Of a DNA stretch of 37,305 bases, positions 1 through 7,345 are shown in pieces. Source of the stretch: Desulfobulbus sp. (GTDB lineage Bacteria; Desulfobacterota; Desulfobulbia; Desulfobulbales; Desulfobulbaceae); contig JAUVLX010000001.1 of NCBI GenBank assembly GCA_030600525.1, forward strand, positions 1-37,305, given 5' to 3'. Position 1 is the stretch's first letter, and each line of letters begins with the position of its first letter. Both the position numbers and the translations under genes were made by a program. Under the pieces are notes generated by a model that was given only the letters and a program-made list of their open reading frames with translations, was not told the DNA's origin and did no database searches.

Positions 1-141
1 TACAGAGCTGCTAATTGGAAATTATTGGGCCAAACTCAAGGAAGAGGAAAACTCGGGCCAACTGGGAAAATTAGTGTTCCGATTAAAGATGTTTGGGTGT
101 ACCCTCTCAATAAGAATTTTCGGCACATCTTAAAAGCTTGA
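1..141 (+). CDS. C-terminal end of a DUF4338 (DruA-type) protein, cut by the window edge
   Basis: The first 46 codons are open from base 1 and end at TGA (139-141). The peptide carries the tail signature of the DUF4338 family: YRAANW, then LGQTQGRGK, then KDVWVYPLN and a final basic stretch. DUF4338 is the domain of DruA in Druantia anti-phage systems, and it also occurs in stand-alone, mobile-element-associated genes. Only the tail is visible, so whether the gene is intact upstream cannot be judged. The decayed gene that follows suggests an accessory or defence-island remnant. The family assignment rests on recognised motifs and is fairly firm. The biological role is open. Confidence 0.7.
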   Translation, partial: YRAANWKLLGQTQGRGKLGPTGKISVPIKDVWVYPLNKNFRHILKA

Positions 142-189
142 GCTATGAATTAATAACCCGAATATTTACGATACTAGATTTGAATACCT

Positions 190-649
190 ATGGAATCAAT
201 GAAGTTAACACCTGCTTTAGGGGCAAAAAATGCTGAAATTAAAAAAGTATTCATGAATCAGTTGACAAAGGTTTTGTAGAGCTTGACAAATTGTCCAGCG
301 AACTGGATGCTATATCAAAAGACGCGGAAAAGAAAGCCGAAGAAGTGCTTAATAATGACGAAATGCAGTAATTGGAGAATACCTAGGTCAAATTGACAAG
401 GGTGCAATACGCGAGGTAGGTGAAATGATTGTCGTTGAGATGACGAGGTTTCTTAAGTTGACCGAAGCACTGATAGCAGAACTCAAGCCGCTTCTTGAGG
501 ATAGTTTTAAACAGTTGGGAGAAATGCTCGACCGCCTGGCCCAGGAAGGGACAAAAAAGGAAAAATTCAAAAATCAGTATCGCGATATTTCAAAAGATCT
601 TTTGAGCGGTGAACAGGCTTCTTACTCAAGAAGCATAATGGAAAATTAG
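190..649 (+). pseudogene. Frameshifted remnant of a small charged helical protein
   Basis: Three overlapping reading-frame segments read like one broken protein. Segment one runs from ATG 190 to a stop at 277-279. Segment two, in another frame, is rich in Lys/Glu/Asp and stops at 369-371. Segment three continues in a third frame from about 365 (AVIGEYLGQIDKG...) to the TAG at 647-649. The last segment has an internal ATG at 425 that would give a 74-residue protein, predicted mostly helical and highly charged. I do not recognise the family. The alternative is that only the 74-residue ORF is translated. It lies beside the DUF4338 remnant, consistent with a degenerating accessory patch. Confidence 0.4.
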
Positions 650-770
650 AAGAAAAAATCAGGGCGGCTTTTTTCTACTTTAAAAATGAGTGCATGTAAT
701 ACGTTTTACTTCGGTTATCATTACAATTCTTACAAGATGAAAATTGAATAAGGAAAGGGTGGTTTTCAAA

Positions 771-3200
771 ATGAAACTGTTATTTAAAATTTTCGGATGG
801 ATATGTATTACCCTTGCGGGAATCATTGCAATTGCTGTTGTTGGATTGCAGTTCATAAGCGATGAACAATACAAGGCATGGATTGTCTCTGCTGCAAGCT
901 CTGCCACAGGACGCGAGTTAAAGATTGATGGTGAGTTCAGTGTCCAGTTGGGATCTCAATTAATTGTATTAGCGGAGAAAATCAGTTTTTCTAATGCGAA
1001 ATGGGGAAAACGAGCTGAAATGATAACCATTGATCGCCTCTTTTTGAACCTGAAGCTATTGCCACTTTTAAGAGGTGTAGTTGATGTCGGCTTGGAAATA
1101 GATAAGCCAGACATACTCTTGGAAAAAGATAAAGAAGGTAACGGTAACTGGGTCTTTGCGGATTCTCCATCATCTGTTGAACAGGTGCCAGAACCAGAGG
1201 TCGAAAGCGGATCAGACATAGCAGGTTTTCCCTTTAAACCTAAACCCTATATCAGTAACTTCGAAATTAAAGATCTCAAACTAACGTTCTTAGCTGGTCC
1301 CGATGGAAAGGACATATTAACAGAAATTAAGAGCTTGAAAATTCATACCGATGATAAAGGTATTCCTTTGTCCCTGGTTGCCACATACCAGGGTGTCCCC
1401 GTTGAATTTAAAGGAGATTTGGGACAGCTTGCCGACTGGCATGAAAACCGGCTAACACAGGTTTCCCTGCAAGGAAGCTTTAATAAAGCACAGCTGGCTA
1501 TCAATGGTTCAGTGGGACCACTGTTTCCCCAACCAAAAGCCAATATTAAGCTTTCTTTTAATGCTGAAGACCTTTCCACATTCGGTGCCTTTACAGGTAC
1601 GTCCTTATCGCAGCTGAAAAAGCTGGGGGCCTTGCAGCTTAATGGCAACATTGTCTTTTCGGACCAAGCTCTTAAACTCGATGCAGTAAATATTACGTTA
1701 GAAAAACTTGGCCTTGCGGCTCAAGCAGATGGGGCAATCAACGATTTGGGTTCATTATCCGGTGTTGAGGCAAAAATCGAAGTACGTCTCGACTCTCTCT
1801 CACACCTAACGCCGATTGCAGAGAGTGAACTGCCGAAGACAGGCCCGTGGAAACTCGATGTTCAAGCAACAAGCAAAGAAATAAATGGAGGACCTGTAAC
1901 GATATCCTCCAGGCTTATGGGTGAAGGGATAATAACTCAGGTTAATGCAACCATTCCCGATGTATTAGCACTAGGTAATATTAACGGAAAACTTTCAATG
2001 GATACAGAGTCGTTATCCAAATTTGGAGTTCTGTTGAACAAAGAATTACCTGATGATGGCCCATTAAAAGTTACTGCCGATATATCGGCACAGCCGGGTG
2101 AATACCGTGTTGAGTCGTTTCTTGCTCTTTTAAATCATGCCAAGATACTTGCAGATCTATCCTATACACTGCCAAAGGAAAGTGAGTCTGGGCGTGCTCA
2201 ACTTGTTGGTAAAATGAACATTCAGGACCTCGACCTTAATGAGTTGTTTCCACCAAGTAAGGAAGATCCTGAGGTGGTAACGGAAGAGGTCGGAGGCACA
2301 GTAAAAACTGAGCTTGAGGACGAAATAGAGGCGGAACCGACTGGCAAGAAATTGTTCTCCAACGAACCTCTGGCGGTGGGTTGGCTGCAGGACTACAATA
2401 TTGACCTGAAACTGGAGGCTGATAATTTAACCCTCCATACAGGATTCACTGTCCATGGCAACTTTGCAGTTACCCTTAATGACGGGTTACTTAAATTGGG
2501 GCCACTTGATTTTAAGGGAGGAAAAGGCGGGGCAGGGGAAGGGTTGATTGTTCTTGATGCACGCAATCCAGAAGCCAAACTCGATATCTTTACGGATTTT
2601 ACAGATTTTGTTTCACCAAGATACGGAGGTAAATTTGATCTTGATATAGATCTCGATGGAAGCGGTGAATCAATGGCTGATCTGATGGGCAGCCTGAACG
2701 GTCAGCTTATAGCAGCAGTGAATGATGTCGAACTCCGGGAATCAAGTATGACCAAATTTGGTGCAGGTATGTTTCAAAATATGAACCCTCTTGGCAACAA
2801 AACCGTCATGCTCGAATGTGCCGTCGTCCGTCTCGATGCTGTCGATGGTCTGGTTGACTTCACAAAGAAAATTGCTGCTCAAACAACTGAAGTAACATGG
2901 TATGGCAGTGGGGAAATTAATTTGAAGACTGAAGAACTGGATCTTGGCATACATCCTAAACCAAGAAAAGCAATAAGTTCCCTTACCAACGTTGGTCTAG
3001 CAGAGCTGATTCATATTGGTGGTACGCTTGCAGAACCCAAGGTTGGCATTGATCTCAAGGATGTCGCCGTCAAATATGCCACCTACGGTGCTTATATCTC
3101 TACGGGAGGCCTTTCTTTTCTTGCAGAAAAAATCTTCGAAAATCGCAAGGCGAATATGGATCAGTGTCTACAGATTTTATCTGATGCAGAGAAAGAATAG
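771..3200 (+). CDS. AsmA family protein
   Basis: This 809-residue protein starts with one hydrophobic segment (about residues 4-28), an N-terminal inner-membrane anchor, and the rest would be periplasmic. The region after the anchor matches the AsmA N-terminal pattern: GRELKIDGEFS, a downstream SNAKWG, LPLLRG, and a motif ending GNGNWVF. The C-terminal 300 residues fit the AsmA_2 region. AsmA-like proteins form long beta-groove structures and are implicated in lipid transport and outer-membrane homeostasis. I place the start at ATG 771 rather than the upstream in-frame TTG at 744, because a purine-rich GGGTGG stretch sits about 8 bases before it and the signal anchor begins there. It converges with the tonB end of the corrinoid operon, with the MITE between. 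Confidence 0.88.
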   Translation: MKLLFKIFGWICITLAGIIAIAVVGLQFISDEQYKAWIVSAASSATGRELKIDGEFSVQLGSQLIVLAEKISFSNAKWGKRAEMITIDRLFLNLKLLPLLRGVVDVGLEIDKPDILLEKDKEGNGNWVFADSPSSVEQVPEPEVESGSDIAGFPFKPKPYISNFEIKDLKLTFLAGPDGKDILTEIKSLKIHTDDKGIPLSLVATYQGVPVEFKGDLGQLADWHENRLTQVSLQGSFNKAQLAINGSVGPLFPQPKANIKLSFNAEDLSTFGAFTGTSLSQLKKLGALQLNGNIVFSDQALKLDAVNITLEKLGLAAQADGAINDLGSLSGVEAKIEVRLDSLSHLTPIAESELPKTGPWKLDVQATSKEINGGPVTISSRLMGEGIITQVNATIPDVLALGNINGKLSMDTESLSKFGVLLNKELPDDGPLKVTADISAQPGEYRVESFLALLNHAKILADLSYTLPKESESGRAQLVGKMNIQDLDLNELFPPSKEDPEVVTEEVGGTVKTELEDEIEAEPTGKKLFSNEPLAVGWLQDYNIDLKLEADNLTLHTGFTVHGNFAVTLNDGLLKLGPLDFKGGKGGAGEGLIVLDARNPEAKLDIFTDFTDFVSPRYGGKFDLDIDLDGSGESMADLMGSLNGQLIAAVNDVELRESSMTKFGAGMFQNMNPLGNKTVMLECAVVRLDAVDGLVDFTKKIAAQTTEVTWYGSGEINLKTEELDLGIHPKPRKAISSLTNVGLAELIHIGGTLAEPKVGIDLKDVAVKYATYGAYISTGGLSFLAEKIFENRKANMDQCLQILSDAEKE

Positions 3201-3213
3201 GATTTGATACTTA

Positions 3214-3494
3214 GGAGTTGTCCGAAAATAACTTGAACATCTCGCATCACATCTTCAGGTTAGCTTTGGCTGATCTTCAATCACAAAGTCCTCAACGTAG
3301 TACAACTACGCCTGCGGCTTTGTTCAATTATAGTGCATAGCAGCTGAGCTGAGCCATCATGTACGGCTAACTTGCCAGTCTATCGACACAGAGCGAGTCA
3401 AAAGCGTATCGCTTCACCAGCTAGGGACTATAGATCACCCAAAGCTAACCTAAATATGAGCGCGATATTGTCCAGCTTATTTGCGGACAGCTCC
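3214..3494. mobile_element. MITE-like foldback element, long copy (281 bp)
   Basis: The element begins GGAGTTGTCCG and ends CGGACAGCTCC, so its ends are near-perfect inverted repeats, and it is flanked by 3-bp direct repeats TTA (3211-3213 and 3495-3497). Complementarity runs deep inside: a block around GGTTAGCTTTGG on the left is repeated inverted on the right (CCAAAGCTAACC), and the centre holds CGTAGT/ACTACG. It has no plausible ORF for a transposase, so it would be non-autonomous. The same element occurs at 33198-33376, but this copy carries about 102 extra bases between the arms. It lies between the convergent asmA-like and tonB genes, where its hairpin could also act as a transcription barrier. 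The 3-bp duplication is compatible with an IS5-type parent, which is an inference. Confidence 0.8.
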
Positions 3495-3558
3495 TTACTG
3501 GTTTTTTACAAGTTAAAAACTGACATGATTTGGAGCTGGCGGTGGAAAAAGTTCTCCT

Positions 3559-4284
3559 TTAGTTTATTTGAAAATGGACAGGCACAATGACTTTGCCTAC
3601 CGTGGGTATGCCATCCTTTGTTGCCGGAACGAAATGCCATTTTTGCACAGCCTTGAGAGCTGCTTTGTCTAATAGCTGATAGCCGCTGCCTTGCTGGAGT
3701 TGAATGTGCTTTGGAGAGCCGTCCTCAAGGACGAGGACGCTGATCATGACGACTCCCTGCCAGCCCCTGCGGCGGGCAAGTGGTGGGTAGGTTGGCTTGG
3801 GGTTGCTCTGGTACAGGGGGCTTGCCTGAGATGTCACCGGTGCTGCCGCTGCTTGTTGAGTAGGGGATGACGGATGTTGGGTGGTGGATTTGCTTGGCTC
3901 TCCTTCAGAGGTGTTCTGCACATTTTGAGCTGGTTTTTTTTTGGTTTGCAGCTGTTTTTTCCTGGTTGGCGGTCGGATGTGCTTTATTTCTTTTGCTGTT
4001 ATCGGTTGAAGAGGTTCGGGTTCATCCTGTGTAACTTTATCTAGCTTTGGCAGGGGGGCATCAGTTGCTACTATCTGCTGTTGAGGGGCTTGCTGTGGCG
4101 GAGTTGGGGATGTTTGTACTTGTGCCACGTGCTGTTGTGCAACTGCACAGTCATCAAAGCTGACGGTAATGCTTTCTGCTCCAGGGAGCTGTGGCGCTAG
4201 TTGTGCCTGTTCTGGCCAAGGGAGAAGCAGGAGTCCCCCGTGAGAGATGAGCGCGCAGAAAAGAGCAAAGAGTATTCTTTGCAT
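3559..4284 (-). CDS. tonB: TonB energy-transducing protein
   Basis: A 241-residue TonB: an uncleaved N-terminal membrane anchor (about residues 1-22), a long Pro/Gln/Lys-rich periplasmic spacer (about 50-155), and a C-terminal TonB domain. The domain shows YPPLARRRGWQG, then VLVLEDGSP and a terminal KWHFVPAT...VPVHFQIN pattern. It would contact the TonB box of the receptor encoded at the start of the same operon and pass on energy from ExbB/ExbD. The ATG at 4284 is preferred over an in-frame TTG at 4290, since AGGG lies about 6 bases before the ATG but touches the TTG. It is the last gene of the corrinoid operon, 16 bp after exbD. Confidence 0.93.
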   Translation of the reverse strand: MQRILFALFCALISHGGLLLLPWPEQAQLAPQLPGAESITVSFDDCAVAQQHVAQVQTSPTPPQQAPQQQIVATDAPLPKLDKVTQDEPEPLQPITAKEIKHIRPPTRKKQLQTKKKPAQNVQNTSEGEPSKSTTQHPSSPTQQAAAAPVTSQASPLYQSNPKPTYPPLARRRGWQGVVMISVLVLEDGSPKHIQLQQGSGYQLLDKAALKAVQKWHFVPATKDGIPTVGKVIVPVHFQIN

Positions 4285-4300
4285 GGTCAACCCTGATTAA

Positions 4301-4711
4301 TCATTCCCTGCTTGCCTGCAGGGATATTTTTGTTAGGCCACAGGCCTTTAGCTCGTCAAGTGCCTGGTAGAGTTGCTGGTAGGTGATGTTTTTTTCGGCG
4401 AAAACGAGTAGCTGTGGCTTTTCCTTATCCCGGGCAATGACGGTCAGCCGTTCATGCAACTCCGCAGGAGTGAGAGGCTGTTCATTGAGGAAGAATTCAA
4501 TGCCTGTCGTACCATTTCTAATGGAAAGCGATACAGGACTTTCTTCTGTTTTTGTTGCCTGGGCCGATTGGGGGAGATCAAGCTGCAGCCCATGATGGAC
4601 AGCCATGGAAAGCATGGCATAGATAAAAAAGACCAGCAACAGAAACACGATATCAATCAGTGGCAGCATCTCTATCCGCGCCGGTTTGGTTCGGATATGC
4701 TTGAGTTTCAT
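4301..4711 (-). CDS. exbD: ExbD proton-channel subunit
   Basis: A 136-residue ExbD/TolR family protein with one transmembrane helix (about residues 15-36) and a periplasmic domain. The helix contains the conserved proton-carrying aspartate in PLIDIVF (Asp20). It forms the proton-driven motor with ExbB that energises TonB. Its start overlaps the exbB stop by 4 bp (ATGA arrangement), so the two are translationally coupled. The presence of a dedicated exbBD-tonB set inside the riboswitch operon suggests that the receptor has its own motor. Confidence 0.93.
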   Translation of the reverse strand: MKLKHIRTKPARIEMLPLIDIVFLLLVFFIYAMLSMAVHHGLQLDLPQSAQATKTEESPVSLSIRNGTTGIEFFLNEQPLTPAELHERLTVIARDKEKPQLLVFAEKNITYQQLYQALDELKACGLTKISLQASRE

Positions 4712-5418
4712 TGGATACTTCCCTGACTATCGACGTGGCTTTGGACGTCCTCTTTTGTTCCATTGCTTTCAGGGGATCTGCTGAAGTCCTCCGGTTTGAC
4801 CGTCATCCGTACCTTGCCGTAGACTACCTCGAGATTGGAGGCGTATTTCTCCATGACATGGATGGCCTTGTTTATCCGGTTGTTGAAATAATTATAAGGG
4901 ATGACCGCTATAATGGCGATGCCGAGCCCTGCTGCGGTGGTGATGAGGGCCTGGGCAATACCGGCGGTAACCAGTTTGGGGTCTGCTATACCGCCTGCAC
5001 CAAGCATCTTAAATGAGCTGATAATGCCAAGTACTGTGCCGAAGATGCCTAGCAGCGGCGCAATGGTGATCATTGTATCTAAAATAGGCATGTGACGGCT
5101 CATGTGCTGCACCATGTGGTCGGCTTCGGCTTCCATGGCTTTGGCCATGTCAAACTCCCGGTGTAGTATGCCCACCGCAAGCACGCGGACCACGTAGTCT
5201 TTGCAGGGGTCTGTTTTTGTTTTACACGTCTGCCAGTCACCTTCCTGGGCCAGGAAAAGCAGTTCATCCATCAGGGGACGATTACGCTTGCGGTCAAGCG
5301 ATGACCAGAAAAGGAGTCGTTCCAGTACCACCGTCATCACTGCGATGGAGCAGAGGAGTAGCGGCCACATTACCGGACCGCCGCTTAAAAATATTTCGTA
5401 TAATCTCATAACAGACAT
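4708..5418 (-). CDS. exbB: ExbB proton-channel subunit
   Basis: A 236-residue MotA/TolQ/ExbB family protein with the usual three membrane segments: one near residues 14-34 and a pair around 118-180, containing the IAPLLGIFGTVLGII signature. It forms the pentameric channel around ExbD. The ATG at 5418 shares one base with the stop of the upstream binding-protein gene (TGATG), indicating coupling. An alternative ATG lies 9 bases downstream. Residues after about 205 form a polar tail of low complexity. Confidence 0.93.
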   Translation of the reverse strand: MSVMRLYEIFLSGGPVMWPLLLCSIAVMTVVLERLLFWSSLDRKRNRPLMDELLFLAQEGDWQTCKTKTDPCKDYVVRVLAVGILHREFDMAKAMEAEADHMVQHMSRHMPILDTMITIAPLLGIFGTVLGIISSFKMLGAGGIADPKLVTAGIAQALITTAAGLGIAIIAVIPYNYFNNRINKAIHVMEKYASNLEVVYGKVRMTVKPEDFSRSPESNGTKEDVQSHVDSQGSIQ

Positions 5419-6302
5419 CAGATGGAAGATTCCGGGTGAACGAGCAGGGCTACCTGCTCTAACGCCTCGGCAAAGGTGGTTGGTGAAGGACTGCAGACCA
5501 GATCAGGGTTAATGACGTATATGCGATCATTCTTGACCGCTTTCATTCCGGCAAATTTGTACCATTTTTTCTTTTCCGTGGCAGCAATACCACTTTCCGT
5601 GCCCATGATAGCAATGATGATCACATCCGGATTGTGCGCAAGTACCCGTTCGTAATTCATGGTACCATTTTTTTGATTGCCTGCGATATTGGTTCCATTG
5701 CTGTAGACTATATAGTCGTTGGTAAAGGATCCCTTTACCGAAGAAAAAAGCGGCTGTGATCCTATCTGCAGAAAAACTTTTTGCAGAGGAAGATCTGCAT
5801 ACCGGTTTGCAACAGCTTGTACCCGTTGCCGAGTCTTTTCTACGATTTTTTGTGCCTTTTTCTCCACGCCAAGCAGGCGGCCAAGCTGCAGAAACTGGGA
5901 GCAGATGGCATTAAAGGAGGAGGGTTGTTGAAACTGCACCACCCGTAGGCCCAAGTTTTTCATCTGCTGCAGTTGCTGCTGTTGGGTAAGCCCTGTTGCC
6001 AATACCAGATCCGGCTTGAGGCTGACAATTTTTTCCAGGGAGACCTGCATCACAGAACCGATTTTGTCTTTGTCTCTTGCCGCTGCAGGGTGGACACAAT
6101 AGCTGGTATTGGCAACAAGCCTGTCGTCAGCTCCCAGCAGATAGACGTTTTCCGTATTGATCGGCCCCAGAGATATGATGCGTTGTGGAACTGAGCGGGT
6201 TGGTTGATCAGGGCTGTTTGCTCCGGCCAGGGCAGGAGATTGATGGTTGATCAACGAAAACACCAACAACGCGAATATCAATAGGCTTAGGGGCTGTTTC
6301 AT
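5418..6302 (-). CDS. BtuF-like periplasmic cobalamin/iron-complex binding protein
   Basis: A 294-residue periplasmic binding protein (BtuF/FepB type, PF01497). It has a signal peptide (about residues 1-26), an N-lobe starting RIISLGPINTENVYLLG, the motif VSLEKIVSLKPDLVLA, a long linking helix, and a C-lobe with NPDVIIIAIMG. I chose ATG 6302 because it opens directly into the signal peptide. The longer frame to 6365 would put a charged stretch in front and overlap cbiK. It starts 2 bp after the cbiK stop. No BtuC permease or BtuD ATPase gene is nearby, so it either serves a transporter encoded elsewhere or hands substrate to other proteins of this operon. The operon's riboswitch points to a corrinoid ligand. 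Confidence 0.88.
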   Translation of the reverse strand: MKQPLSLLIFALLVFSLINHQSPALAGANSPDQPTRSVPQRIISLGPINTENVYLLGADDRLVANTSYCVHPAAARDKDKIGSVMQVSLEKIVSLKPDLVLATGLTQQQQLQQMKNLGLRVVQFQQPSSFNAICSQFLQLGRLLGVEKKAQKIVEKTRQRVQAVANRYADLPLQKVFLQIGSQPLFSSVKGSFTNDYIVYSNGTNIAGNQKNGTMNYERVLAHNPDVIIIAIMGTESGIAATEKKKWYKFAGMKAVKNDRIYVINPDLVCSPSPTTFAEALEQVALLVHPESSI

Positions 6303-6304
6303 GG

Positions 6305-7156
6305 CTAATAATAGGTGAGTATGGTTAGTGCTCTTGTTAACCTGTCTGTAAAAAAGTCTATACATTTTTCCCTGAACGCCAGTCCTTTGTAATAGGTTGT
6401 GTTGTTATATTCGATGGTCGGGCAATCCACAGCAATGCCCATATTCTCAAGCATTGTCCGCCAGCTGTCGTCTGCGCCCATCAGATCATCTTCCACATGA
6501 ATTCCGGCTAGAAACATCATCGGGATGATCCTGGTTTTTTTTATCATCCTGTCCTGGTTATTTCTGTTAATCTGGTTGATGACAGCCTCGTGATCAGGGA
6601 CCCCTTCGATTGACGCTGCCAGGACATTGGAATAGAGCCCAGCAACCAGCCGTTCAATTCCGAGGTAAGTAGCATTAACCGGATCGGCAGCAAGAGGGGT
6701 TCCATGCAGGGCAAGCAGGTTGAGGCAGTCTTCACCAATGAGGAAATCACTGGAAACAACCTCCAGCACCTCCTTGATAAAATCCCAGCGATGGCAGAGC
6801 GTCTCCCCGACAATGGTTCTGAGCCCAGGGAAATAGTTGCAGGTTTCAAGGAGTTGCTGGTACTCGGTGCCTGGAAAAATATGAAGCGGTTGGACGATAG
6901 CCTTACGATAACCAGCGCTCTCTATCTGGGCCAATGTTTCCTGGAGGCTGGGCAGTTGTTCTTTTTTTCTGATTATTTCAGAAGTGTATGCCCAGTACAG
7001 TTCATACTCAGAAAAGGACTGATTAAGTTTTTGTTTGAAATGCTCTATTGCCACCTTTCCCTGGCTGGAACTGCCAAAGGTGGTGATGACAATAGCAGGT
7101 TTTTCTTTAAGTTTGGGAAGGCGCATTTTGCGCCCAATGTATCCTTGTTGATGCAA
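6305..7156 (-). CDS. cbiK: Sirohydrochlorin cobaltochelatase CbiK
   Basis: A 283-residue protein of the CbiK family, the single-subunit enzyme that inserts Co(II) into sirohydrochlorin in anaerobic B12 synthesis. The opening VITTFGSSS, the LLALHGTPL segment (catalytic-type His) and the AGIHVEDDLMG...DDSW segment (second catalytic-type His) are all present. I use the TTG at 7156 because a clear AAGGAG lies 6 bases upstream; an ATG at 7126 has no such site. No signal peptide is visible, unlike the periplasmic CbiK of Desulfovibrio, so it is probably cytoplasmic. It sits 187 bp after the CobN-like gene and is coupled to the binding protein that follows. It could equally handle another metal or a salvaged tetrapyrrole. 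Confidence 0.88.
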   Translation of the reverse strand: MHQQGYIGRKMRLPKLKEKPAIVITTFGSSSQGKVAIEHFKQKLNQSFSEYELYWAYTSEIIRKKEQLPSLQETLAQIESAGYRKAIVQPLHIFPGTEYQQLLETCNYFPGLRTIVGETLCHRWDFIKEVLEVVSSDFLIGEDCLNLLALHGTPLAADPVNATYLGIERLVAGLYSNVLAASIEGVPDHEAVINQINRNNQDRMIKKTRIIPMMFLAGIHVEDDLMGADDSWRTMLENMGIAVDCPTIEYNNTTYYKGLAFREKCIDFFTDRLTRALTILTYY

Positions 7157-7162
7157 GCTGTA

Positions 7163-7168
7163 CTCCTT
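7163..7168 (-). promoter_or_regulatory. Ribosome binding site fixing the cbiK TTG start
   Basis: On the minus strand AAGGAG stands 6 bases before TTG 7156, the best Shine-Dalgarno match in the gap before cbiK. It supports a TTG start and an independent translation entry for the second half of the operon. Confidence 0.7.
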
Positions 7169-7222
7169 AAATATTTTATAACTTCAGCGAGTAACAAATA
7201 ATCTCGCCTTGCCCTCGATCTG

Positions 7223-7345
7223 TAACTGTTCAACAGTGCTCCAGATGCGTACAAGCTGGCTGGATAACTATAGTAATGCTATGTTTTCCTGCCTGGTCGT
7301 GCGCAGAGGTAAGCGCAGACTCCGTGGGGTGCTGCTGAACAGTTA
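7223..7345 (-). repeat. Long-range inverted repeat in the CobN/cbiK gap
   Basis: The 14-base arms 7223-7236 (TAACTGTTCAACAG) and 7332-7345 (CTGCTGAACAGTTA) are complementary with one mismatch. They enclose about 95 bases that contain a smaller TGCGC/GCGCA hairpin. The right arm overlaps the stop codon of the CobN-like gene. The structure would close off the whole intergenic mRNA segment just upstream of the cbiK ribosome binding site. It could be an mRNA-processing, stability or attenuation structure. This is a reading of complementarity only. Confidence 0.45.

Noticed and set aside
5418..6302. Iron-siderophore binding protein instead of corrinoid
   Set aside because: The family cannot separate these by motif, but riboswitch control and the CbiZ-linked paralogue make a corrinoid ligand more likely.
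6704..7201. 165-codon plus-strand frame
   Set aside because: Antisense to cbiK, which has both catalytic histidines and a good ribosome site.
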